Shown here: one piece after another, positions 1 through 6,489 of the stretch
Layout: each line of letters begins with the position of its first letter
Numbering within the stretch: position 1 is the stretch's first letter
Source: Candidatus Cloacimonadota bacterium
Lineage (GTDB): Bacteria; Cloacimonadota; Cloacimonadia; Cloacimonadales; TCS61
NCBI GenBank assembly: GCA_018654125.1
Contig: JABIME010000340.1
Location: forward strand, 1 to 8,337
Direction: 5' to 3'
Length of the DNA: 8,337 bases
The notes under the pieces: generated by a model
The model's input: the letters and a program-made list of their open reading frames with translations, nothing else
Database searches by the model: none
What the model was told of the DNA's origin: nothing
Position numbers and translations under genes: made by a program

Positions 1-402
1 CCTCCACATCTCAGTAATACGATACCAGAATTGATTTCAGAAAATATTGAAGTTTTTAGCAAAATAGGTTTTTCAATAAAAACGTTTAGTGGTGACTCAA
101 TTGTAATTGATGAGATCCCAATTGAACTAGAGGATTGGGATGGTGGAGATATTTTCATTGATATTATCAAACAGCTGGAAGACGAATTTGAGCAGACCGA
201 AGATTTCAGGGATAGTCTCTCAAAATCTGTTGCTTGTAAAGCCGCTATTAAGGCAGGTAGGAAAATGAACCGCAAAGAGATGCTAGCATTAATAAATGAC
301 CTATTCGCCTGCGAAGTTCCATATTTCTGTCCACATGGCAGACCACTAATCATCAAGATGACAATGCCGGAATTTGAAAAAAAATTCAAAAGAACAACAT
401 GA
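1..402 (+). CDS. mutL: DNA mismatch repair protein MutL, C-terminal part (5' end outside window)
   Basis: The frame is open from base 1 and ends with TGA at 400-402, giving the last 133 residues of a longer protein; the TTG at 31 is just an internal codon. This is the C-terminal dimerisation and endonuclease domain of MutL, which links MutS mismatch recognition to strand nicking. Two signature motifs are visible: ACKAAIKAG (bases 232-258) and CPHGRP (328-345). In endonuclease-type MutL proteins the Cys and His of CPHGRP help bind the catalytic metal. The DQHAxxE motif would lie upstream and cannot be seen. CPHGRP implies a nicking MutL of the Bacillus/eukaryote type rather than the MutH-dependent E. 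coli type. The stop overlaps the miaA start (ATGA), so the two are probably translationally coupled. The mutL-miaA order is common in bacteria. Confidence 0.93.
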   Translation, partial: PPHLSNTIPELISENIEVFSKIGFSIKTFSGDSIVIDEIPIELEDWDGGDIFIDIIKQLEDEFEQTEDFRDSLSKSVACKAAIKAGRKMNRKEMLALINDLFACEVPYFCPHGRPLIIKMTMPEFEKKFKRTT

Positions 403-1343
403 CAGATAAACCAAATAATAAAATTCCAATAATTATTATTCAAGGACCAACTGCGGTAGGGAAGAGCAAGCTTGCTTTAAGAATCGCAAAAGAGCTTAAA
501 ACATCTATCATTTCAACAGATTCCAGACAAGTTTACAAATATTTAGATATTGGAACAGCAAAACCAACATTTGACGATCAAAATGAAGTTGAACATCATT
601 TAATTGATATTGTAAAACCGGATGAAGAATATAATGCTGGAATGTTCAGTGAGGATGCGGATAAATTAATTAAGGAGATCACTTCACAAAATAAAATCCC
701 AATTATCTGTGGTGGCACAGGATTTTACATAAAAGCATTATTGGAGGGCATTTTCAAAGCTCCGGAAATTCCTACCGAAATAAGACAAAACCTGCGCGAA
801 ACTGCTGATAAAAAAGGAACAGATTTTTTTTATAGAAAGCTGAAGCAAATCGATCCTGAATCCGCGAAACGTATAAATGAAAATGATGCCAATAGGATAA
901 TTCGTGCTTTAGAGATCTTTGAGACAACCGGGAAAACGATTACACAATTATGGCATGATGATACTCAAATAAAGAGGAACTTCCAACCCATAAATATTAT
1001 AATTACAGAAGACCGTGAAATACTTTACAATAGAATAAATACTCGTGTAGATGAAATGATGAATAGTGGTTTGATGGACGAGATGAAAGGACTTGTAAAG
1101 AATGGTTATAAAAGAACAGATCCAGGTTTGAATACGGTAGGTTACAAAGAGTTTTTTCCATTTTTAGATGGTGAAAAAGAGCTTGCGGAATGCATAAATA
1201 AAGTTAAGCAAAATACCAGAAATTTTGCCAAGCGTCAGCTAACATGGTACAGAAAAATTGATTTTGATTTGACATTAGCAACTAAAAGCATTACCTTTTC
1301 AAATGTCTTAGAAGAAATTATGAATAAATTACAGGAGAAATAA
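399..1343 (+). CDS. miaA: tRNA dimethylallyltransferase MiaA
   Basis: MiaA transfers the dimethylallyl group of DMAPP to N6 of A37 in tRNAs that read codons starting with U; MiaB-type enzymes often modify the product further. The 314 residues match the usual family length. Motifs in order are the P-loop GPTAVGKS (residues 16-23), DSRQVYKYLDIGTAKP (41-56, where D41 is the expected catalytic base), GGTGFYIKALLEG (105-117) and QNTRNFAKRQLTWYR (271-285), which belongs to the conserved C-terminal tRNA/prenyl-binding part. All catalytic landmarks are present and the gene appears intact. The start ATG overlaps the mutL stop by four bases and lacks a clear Shine-Dalgarno sequence, so it probably relies on coupled translation. 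Its stop overlaps the next start (TAATG), and the AGGAG for that next gene (1333-1337) lies inside the miaA 3' end. Confidence 0.97.
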   Translation: MTDKPNNKIPIIIIQGPTAVGKSKLALRIAKELKTSIISTDSRQVYKYLDIGTAKPTFDDQNEVEHHLIDIVKPDEEYNAGMFSEDADKLIKEITSQNKIPIICGGTGFYIKALLEGIFKAPEIPTEIRQNLRETADKKGTDFFYRKLKQIDPESAKRINENDANRIIRALEIFETTGKTITQLWHDDTQIKRNFQPINIIITEDREILYNRINTRVDEMMNSGLMDEMKGLVKNGYKRTDPGLNTVGYKEFFPFLDGEKELAECINKVKQNTRNFAKRQLTWYRKIDFDLTLATKSITFSNVLEEIMNKLQEK

Positions 1344-2194
1344 TGATCGTTGCAAAGGTAAATGATTACGAAATTAAATTTCAGGAATATCAGGCTGAAT
1401 TAGATGCTGTATTGAAGAACATGCACCTTCAAGAACCAAACGAAGAAGCAAAGAAAAGAGCTATTGAACAACTTATTGATGGATATCTTCTTCTTAATTC
1501 TGCACAAAAATCTGATGTAAATATTACGGAAGATGATATTGAACACGAATTAGTTGAAATAAAACTTAAATATGATACTGAGAATGATTTCCATCAAATG
1601 CTAAACAGTAATCAAATTGATATTGACGTAATTAAAAATAGAATTAAAAGTAATTTATTAATAGCAAAGTATATTAAAAATAATTTTTCCGTTAATACGG
1701 ATATTCCATTAGAAAAACTTCAAGAAATATATAGAGAGAACTTGAAATCATTTAAAACTCAAGAAATGGTTAAAGCATCGCATATATTAATTAAAGGCAC
1801 AGATGAAGATAGTTTATTAAAAGCACAGGAATTGTATGAACAGATTAAAACTAAAGATGACTTTGATAAGATCGCTGCCGAATGTTCTGATTGCCCAAGT
1901 AATTGCCAATGTGGTGATCTTGGATATTTCACAAGAGGTAAGATGGTTAAAGATTTCGAAGAAGTTGCCTTTGATTTAGACCAGAATGAATTTAGTGAAC
2001 CTGTAAAAACTGAGTTTGGTTATCATATAATTATGAATACAGGTAGGAAAGAAAGTATTATTGCAGATTTTGATGAAGTTAAAGATGCTCTGCAAGACAG
2101 ACTCAAGCGAATTGATTCGGAACTTAAACTTATAAAACATCTCAAAGGATTACGAAGTAAAGCAGATATTGTTATCAACCACAACGATTTATAA
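1343..2194 (+). CDS. Cytosolic parvulin-type peptidyl-prolyl cis-trans isomerase
   Basis: The protein has 283 residues. An N-terminal helical chaperone-like region (about 1-135, reminiscent of SurA/PrsA N-domains) precedes a PpiC rotamase domain (about 142-234) with the landmarks VKASHILIK, GDLGYFTRGKMVKDFEEVAF and EFGYHII; a charged helical tail follows. Such enzymes catalyse prolyl isomerisation and act as folding chaperones. Unlike SurA and PrsA there is no signal peptide or lipobox: the protein starts MIVAKVNDYE, so it should be cytoplasmic. The start is supported by AGGAG at 1333-1337, five bases before the ATG, and by the one-base overlap with the miaA stop. An odd feature is a cluster of four cysteines (C181, C184, C188, C190) in the loop before GDLG; only the CPS cysteine (C184) is familiar from other PpiC proteins. 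Client proteins are unknown. Confidence 0.9.
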   Translation: MIVAKVNDYEIKFQEYQAELDAVLKNMHLQEPNEEAKKRAIEQLIDGYLLLNSAQKSDVNITEDDIEHELVEIKLKYDTENDFHQMLNSNQIDIDVIKNRIKSNLLIAKYIKNNFSVNTDIPLEKLQEIYRENLKSFKTQEMVKASHILIKGTDEDSLLKAQELYEQIKTKDDFDKIAAECSDCPSNCQCGDLGYFTRGKMVKDFEEVAFDLDQNEFSEPVKTEFGYHIIMNTGRKESIIADFDEVKDALQDRLKRIDSELKLIKHLKGLRSKADIVINHNDL

Positions 2195-2214
2195 TTTTTT
2201 AGGAGATAATAGAA

Positions 2215-2919
2215 ATGGCATTATTAGGTGTGAACATAGATCACATAGCAACTCTAAGAGAAGCCAGAAAAGGAATTGAGCCGGAGCCAGTTTATGCTGC
2301 AAGTATAGCAGAGCAGAACGGAGCAGATCAAATTACAATTCACCTACGTGAAGATAGAAGGCATATTCAAGATCGTGATCTTAAACTGCTTAGACAAACA
2401 ATACAAACAAAACTTAATTTGGAAATGGCTTCGACTGAAGAGATGGTAAAAATAGCAGTAGATATTAAACCCGATACAGTTACACTCGTTCCAGAAAAGA
2501 GAGAAGAACTAACTACAGAAGGTGGATTGAATTTAACCGAAGAACATCGAAGTGTAATTTCCGGGTTAAAAATTGCTGGTATTGAAGTTAGTGTGTTTAT
2601 TGAGCCAGATTTAAGAATGATAGAAACTGCTAAAGAACTTGGCGCAGATGCTGTTGAAATACATACTGGAAGATTTGCAAATTTGAAAAATGATGACGAT
2701 ATTCAAACAGAAGTAGATAAAATTAATAAAGCTGCAATTCTTACAAAAAAACTTGGTATGCGTGCTGTAGCCGGTCATGGTTTGAATTATTTTAATACGC
2801 AAAAACTTGTTGATTTAGATATATTCGAAGAATTTAATATCGGACATAGTATAATTTCAAGAGCTGTATTTTCTGGTCTTGCCGAAGCAATACTTACAAT
2901 GAAATTAATTGTAGAATAA
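2215..2919 (+). CDS. pdxJ: Pyridoxine 5'-phosphate synthase PdxJ
   Basis: PdxJ condenses 1-deoxy-D-xylulose 5-phosphate with 3-amino-2-oxopropyl phosphate (made by PdxA) to give pyridoxine 5'-phosphate, the ring-closing step of DXP-dependent vitamin B6 synthesis. It is a cytosolic TIM-barrel enzyme. The 234-residue length is typical. Visible motifs are GVNIDHIATLREAR (5-18), GADQITIHLREDRRHI (36-51, with H43), LNLEMAS (67-73, with E70), PDTVTLVPEKREELTTEGGL (86-105), AGHGLNY (186-192, with H188) and GHSIISRAVFSGL (210-222, phosphate binding). H43, E70 and H188 correspond to the catalytic His/Glu/His set described for E. coli PdxJ. AGGAG at 2201-2205, nine bases upstream, supports the start. 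The gap to the isomerase gene is only 20 bases, so this is probably the last gene of the mutL-miaA operon. Its presence implies the DXP route to B6 rather than the PdxS/PdxT route. Confidence 0.97.
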   Translation: MALLGVNIDHIATLREARKGIEPEPVYAASIAEQNGADQITIHLREDRRHIQDRDLKLLRQTIQTKLNLEMASTEEMVKIAVDIKPDTVTLVPEKREELTTEGGLNLTEEHRSVISGLKIAGIEVSVFIEPDLRMIETAKELGADAVEIHTGRFANLKNDDDIQTEVDKINKAAILTKKLGMRAVAGHGLNYFNTQKLVDLDIFEEFNIGHSIISRAVFSGLAEAILTMKLIVE

Positions 2920-2923
2920 TATT

Positions 2924-2962
2924 AAAAAAGACCTTCATGATCTTAATTGAAGGTCTTTTATT
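2924..2962. terminator. Bidirectional intrinsic terminator between convergent operons
   Basis: AAAAGACCTTCA (2926-2937) pairs perfectly with TGAAGGTCTTTT (2948-2959), giving a 12-bp stem with a 10-base loop. An A-tract precedes the left arm (2924-2929) and T-rich sequence follows the right arm, so the hairpin can act on either strand. It lies between the pdxJ stop (2919) and the stop of the minus-strand gene (2976), exactly where one shared terminator for two convergent operons is expected. Confidence 0.9.
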
Positions 2963-2975
2963 ATTTCAAACTTTC

Positions 2976-3929
2976 CTATTTATAAATTGTTATATTTCCT
3001 TCTTCTTTTCTGGTTGAATCTTCTGCTGCATGATCTGCAAATTTAATTAGTTCTTCTACGTTTTTTGTAATATCTTCTTTACTGGCAATTCCCCAACCTA
3101 TCTTACATATTTTCATCATAGGCAATTTCATAATTCTGTTATTAACTCTATTTACTGTGATGAAACTATTCTTATTTGATGTTTCTGGCATTAGAACTGT
3201 AAATGAATCATTATTTAATTTTCCAATTATATCTGTATCTCGTAAATCATTTTGTATAATATAAGAAATCTTTTTTAATAGGTCACCAGCTTCATGTTCT
3301 CCTATTGTTCTTACGATGTTCTCAAAATTTTCTATTTTTATAACAGCAATTGTAAGGTATCTATTATATCGTTTCATCATAGAAAATATCACTTCACTTT
3401 TTTCTACAAATGCTTTGTGAGAGAATACTTTAGCAGATTCATAAATACCGCGATGCTGTTCAATCTCATTACCTTGTAAGTCTAGTTGAACTATCAGAGA
3501 TATTACTGATGCATATAATTTTATTTTTGTCATCTCTTCACTTTCAAATACTTCCGTACTTTTATCTATAAAAATGAAACCCAATAATTCATTAAAATGA
3601 TTTATTGGAAGAATAAGTAGATGAGAATATTCTTTTTCAAATACATATCTGCCAGGAGATTGAATGTCGAGTATTTTAAGATGCATTAATTCTTTTGTTA
3701 TAGGATCACCTTCAGTGAAAATATAATTTTTAGAATATGTATGACTTATATTCCTGGAAATTTTCATCCGGAAAATATCTGTATTTGGTACTTTAAGATA
3801 AATTCCTAAAGATTGAAAACTAAATTCTTCCTCAATATTTCTGATAATGAAGCTTAAGTGCTCTTCCATCTCTTGTTTTTTTAGTAAGTTACTAAGCATT
3901 TCATCAAATGACAATAAATTAAATTCCAT
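2976..3929 (-). CDS. GAF domain protein with degenerate GGDEF domain (putative c-di-GMP effector)
   Basis: The 317 residues have no signal peptide or membrane segment. Residues about 15-150 look like a GAF-type sensory domain (weakly conserved), and about 165-317 fold like a GGDEF domain, recognised from AGDLLKKISYIIQNDLRDTD, a GGDEF-position loop and a C-terminal segment of the type FADHAAEDSTR. Catalytic residues are lost: the signature reads NNDSF (239-243), the first metal-binding Asp of the usual D-x-D-x-F-K segment is K198, and the Asn after it is V206. Diguanylate cyclase activity is therefore unlikely. However RDTD (230-233) sits five residues before the signature, the position of the RxxD inhibitory site that binds c-di-GMP in PleD-type cyclases. 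A receptor role, as in other degenerate GGDEF proteins such as PelD, is an inference. It is the last gene of a five-gene operon; AGGAG (complement of 3935-3939) supports the start, 13 bases after the DUF4139 gene. Confidence 0.8.
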   Translation of the reverse strand: MEFNLLSFDEMLSNLLKKQEMEEHLSFIIRNIEEEFSFQSLGIYLKVPNTDIFRMKISRNISHTYSKNYIFTEGDPITKELMHLKILDIQSPGRYVFEKEYSHLLILPINHFNELLGFIFIDKSTEVFESEEMTKIKLYASVISLIVQLDLQGNEIEQHRGIYESAKVFSHKAFVEKSEVIFSMMKRYNRYLTIAVIKIENFENIVRTIGEHEAGDLLKKISYIIQNDLRDTDIIGKLNNDSFTVLMPETSNKNSFITVNRVNNRIMKLPMMKICKIGWGIASKEDITKNVEELIKFADHAAEDSTRKEEGNITIYK

Positions 3930-3942
3930 TGTATCTCCTACT

Positions 3943-5280
3943 TTATGATTCTGTCCTTTCCGTCCAAGTTAATTCATACACATCATTAGGTTTAAGTTCT
4001 TTTTCAAATTCAATTATTGATGCACTTTTTTTGTTATAAGGTAAACTATTCTTCATTATTGTCCAATTTCCATATAAATTATGATTAACAGAAACTGTTT
4101 TTGTGGTCTCTGATCTATTCTTAAGAATTACTTTCATATTGCGTTCTGTTATTCTTTTAGAGATCTTTAATCTCTCTACTGTTACAGTTTCACCAACAAG
4201 ATCAAATGCATTACCAGTAGTAATAATAACTTCTTCATTCTTTGCAGTATGATCTATTCTATCTTCTCCAATGAACTCCAATTCGTTATCTGCTGAATCT
4301 TGTTTATAAATTTTAATCACACCTTTTGGCAATGAAATTCCTAATCCATCCTTTTTAGAGTTAACGAGTTTAATTTTACTTTGAATTTCATCTGAACCCG
4401 TTTGGTACTCATATCTAGATTCAGCATTTACAGATGTAACAGGGAAAAGACGTATCTGTTTTGTCTGATTATTATTGATATTCACATTTTCACTTAAAGT
4501 GTACATATGAAAGTCATGAAATGCTTTTTCTTCAAAATCAGGAGCTCCACCTCTGCCAGATTCAACGGCAAGTTTTGCATAAGAACGTTGATCATATTGC
4601 TTTTTTATCTTCTGCACATCACCAGCAATTAGTTTCAGTTTCGTATCAATAAACGCTTTACCTGTCTGATTCACTATTGTAACCCAGCTATTAATCTCCA
4701 ATTTACCAACATCTTCATTCCAAACTGTATTATAAGTCACATCCCATTTTATTCCAGTACACATATAAGAGAAATCTATTGGGAATTTTCCGGCTTTAGA
4801 AGCATCCAAACGCCAATGAAGAGTTGGTTTTAAGAAGAAGTTTGTAGGAAGCTCAGCCAAGTTGATGTTCGTTATCTCATTTCTTTGTATAAGAATGAGT
4901 TTATTTGTGTTATTTTCAATAATTCCAATTGTAGAACCATCACTAAATTGCAATTTTCCAATGAATTTAATCTCTTCCTCAACAATTACTTCAACACTTT
5001 TCCCAATATATTTATCTAAAATTTTAGAGGTATTCGCCAGATCATATTCATAATTCTGTGAGAATATTTCTATCTTACTTTTAAGAGGATTGATTATTAC
5101 AGAATTTGCTTCTATTGTGCTTGGAATATTATCCATGAAGTAGCTTTGAATTCCCTTTTTTAATTCTAATTCTATTGTAGATCGAACTAAAGCAAAATCC
5201 TCATTGTAAATTGTAACCTGATCTTTGGCAAAAAGAAAAGTTATGATAAATATAAGTAAGATAATTATTTTCAACTTCAT
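3943..5280 (-). CDS. Secreted DUF4139 domain protein
   Basis: The 445-residue protein begins with a signal peptide: MKLK, a hydrophobic run to about residue 17, and a likely signal peptidase I cut after A18 (FLFA/KDQ). There is no lipobox Cys and no later membrane span, so a periplasmic or secreted protein is predicted. Residues about 165-443 match the DUF4139 pattern. Signs are CTGIKWDVTYNTVW (174-187), a segment of the form SWVTIVNQTGKAF (198-210), KLIAGDVQ (216-223), FHDFHMYTL (254-262) and a C-terminal beta-rich part ending ELTWTERTES. The N-terminal part (20-160) is beta-rich and has no family I recognise. The biochemical function of this family is not known to me. It lies 12 bases after udk with its own AGGAG (complement of 5287-5291) and 13 bases before the GAF/GGDEF gene, so it is an operon member. 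Confidence 0.85.
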   Translation of the reverse strand: MKLKIIILLIFIITFLFAKDQVTIYNEDFALVRSTIELELKKGIQSYFMDNIPSTIEANSVIINPLKSKIEIFSQNYEYDLANTSKILDKYIGKSVEVIVEEEIKFIGKLQFSDGSTIGIIENNTNKLILIQRNEITNINLAELPTNFFLKPTLHWRLDASKAGKFPIDFSYMCTGIKWDVTYNTVWNEDVGKLEINSWVTIVNQTGKAFIDTKLKLIAGDVQKIKKQYDQRSYAKLAVESGRGGAPDFEEKAFHDFHMYTLSENVNINNNQTKQIRLFPVTSVNAESRYEYQTGSDEIQSKIKLVNSKKDGLGISLPKGVIKIYKQDSADNELEFIGEDRIDHTAKNEEVIITTGNAFDLVGETVTVERLKISKRITERNMKVILKNRSETTKTVSVNHNLYGNWTIMKNSLPYNKKSASIIEFEKELKPNDVYELTWTERTES

Positions 5281-5292
5281 TTGCTTCTCCTG

Positions 5293-5907
5293 TTAATCTA
5301 TGATATGTTTAATTTTCGAAACGATCATATCGATTCCAATTTTATTCTGACCACCTTCAGGAATAATAACATGTGCATATTTTTTACTTGGTTCAACAAA
5401 CTCGATGTGCATTGGTCTAACAGTTGATAAATATTGATCTACAACCGATTGAAAATCTCTTCCACGCTCACTTATATCGCGCTGTATTCTTCTTAAGATT
5501 CTAATATCAGCATTTGTATCAACAAATATTTTTATATCCATCATATTTCTTAACTCAACATTTTCAAAAATTAGAATTCCTTCTATAATTATCAATTTTG
5601 TTGGATTTTTAGTAATTGTTTCTTTAACACGCGTATGTGTTTTGAAGTTATATACTGGCATCTGGATTGGTTTGCCATCTTTTAATTGATGAATATGATG
5701 GATTAAAAGCTCGTTATCTAAAGTATTTGGATGATCAAAATTTATCTTTTCTCTCTCTTCAAGGGGAAGATGACCAAAATTCTTATAATAACTATCTTGA
5801 GGTATTGTTGTTATCTTATCTGCTACTTCATTGCGTATTGCATTAGTAATTGTGCTTTTACCAGATCCTGTTCCGCCAGAAATTCCAATTACAACGTGGG
5901 TTCTCAT
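5293..5907 (-). CDS. udk: Uridine kinase
   Basis: Udk phosphorylates uridine and cytidine to UMP and CMP with ATP or GTP in the cytosolic pyrimidine salvage pathway. The 204 residues match the bacterial family. Motifs are the P-loop GGTGSGKS (11-18), QDSYY (37-41), NFDHP (56-60), PVYNF (84-88), EGILIF (109-114), the lid-like RRIQRDISERGRD (139-151) and a C-terminal VRPMHIEFVEPSKKYAHVII segment. QDSYY, FDHP and PxYNF are typical of uridine kinase and separate it from the related phosphoribulokinase and pantothenate kinase families. The start is supported by AGGAG (complement of 5917-5921), which lies inside the end of the methyltransferase gene; the gap between the two genes is three bases. 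Its place among envelope-like genes may be incidental, though UMP feeds the UDP-sugar pool used by many GT2 enzymes. Confidence 0.96.
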   Translation of the reverse strand: MRTHVVIGISGGTGSGKSTITNAIRNEVADKITTIPQDSYYKNFGHLPLEEREKINFDHPNTLDNELLIHHIHQLKDGKPIQMPVYNFKTHTRVKETITKNPTKLIIIEGILIFENVELRNMMDIKIFVDTNADIRILRRIQRDISERGRDFQSVVDQYLSTVRPMHIEFVEPSKKYAHVIIPEGGQNKIGIDMIVSKIKHIID

Positions 5908-5910
5908 TAG

Positions 5911-6489
5911 TTACTGCTCCTTTTTGTTAATCTTTTTAAATGATGCTATATTTAGTCCAGAATCTATATTCAATGTTACGCTTTCAAAAAGTTCACTGCT
6001 TTCAATGTAGTCAAGATATTCTTTAACTGTATCTTTGTGTGAGATAACGTTATCCGCAATAATTGTAGAATTATTATTTAGTTTGTTTTGTAAAAGTTTT
6101 ATATAATTAATATAGTTAATTTTTCCGGCATCAATAAACACAAGATCATATTTATCTGTTAATTCAGGAATTATATATTCTGCCTTTCCAAAACGCTGGA
6201 TGATATTCTTTCTGTTTGCTAAATTTTCTTTAGCAAGCTTAAATCTACCTTCGTCTACCTCAATAGTATCTATAATTGCGTTACACTGTTCTGCAGCAAG
6301 AGATAGCCAGAATGTAGAGAATCCATTTGATGTTCCTATCTCTAAAATTTGTTTAGGTGATTTAGCAATTACAAATGTATAAAGTAATTCTGCAGTTTCC
6401 TGTTGAATGTTCCATAAACGGCGAATATTATTCTTTTGAACTTCAAATCTTGCAAGCTCATGTTTATGTTTTTGCTTTATTCTTTCCAT
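5911..6489 (-). CDS. SAM-dependent O-methyltransferase, COMT-like class I
   Basis: This is a soluble 192-residue Rossmann-fold methyltransferase. The SAM-binding motif I reads LEIGTSNGFSTFWLS (49-63) and the acidic end of strand 2 is in DTIEVDE (74-80). YDLVFIDAGKINYINYI (114-130) and ADNVI (145-149) follow. In the catechol O-methyltransferase / caffeoyl-CoA OMT family the Asp of FIDA and the adjacent Asp-Asn bind a divalent metal; here D120, D146 and N147 are in the right places, so a metal-dependent O-methyltransferase is likely. The substrate cannot be told. It is slightly short for the family (often about 210-220 residues). The start overlaps the end of the upstream glycosyltransferase gene by 13 bases, and no strong Shine-Dalgarno sequence sits at normal distance (AGGAA is 16 bases away), pointing to coupled translation. 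Confidence 0.88.
   Translation of the reverse strand: MERIKQKHKHELARFEVQKNNIRRLWNIQQETAELLYTFVIAKSPKQILEIGTSNGFSTFWLSLAAEQCNAIIDTIEVDEGRFKLAKENLANRKNIIQRFGKAEYIIPELTDKYDLVFIDAGKINYINYIKLLQNKLNNNSTIIADNVISHKDTVKEYLDYIESSELFESVTLNIDSGLNIASFKKINKKEQ

Noticed and set aside
370..390. AT hairpin and run of eight A near the end of mutL, considered as an attenuator or slippage site
   Set aside because: The stem is short and made almost only of A-T pairs, it encodes normal MutL tail residues, and slippage would change only the last few residues.
31..402. The first open frame read as a complete 123-residue protein starting at TTG 31
   Set aside because: The frame stays open to base 1, the sequence is the MutL C-terminal domain, and there is no ribosome binding site before the TTG.
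2611..2802. Minus-strand open frame inside pdxJ
   Set aside because: It lies fully within a convincing PdxJ, has low-complexity composition and no recognisable domain; it is a shadow frame.
2976..3929. Active diguanylate cyclase
   Set aside because: The signature is NNDSF instead of GGDEF or GGEEF, and upstream metal and substrate residues are also replaced.
4862..5053. Plus-strand open frame inside the DUF4139 gene
   Set aside because: Antisense to a gene with a clear signal peptide and domain; no ribosome binding site or family resemblance.
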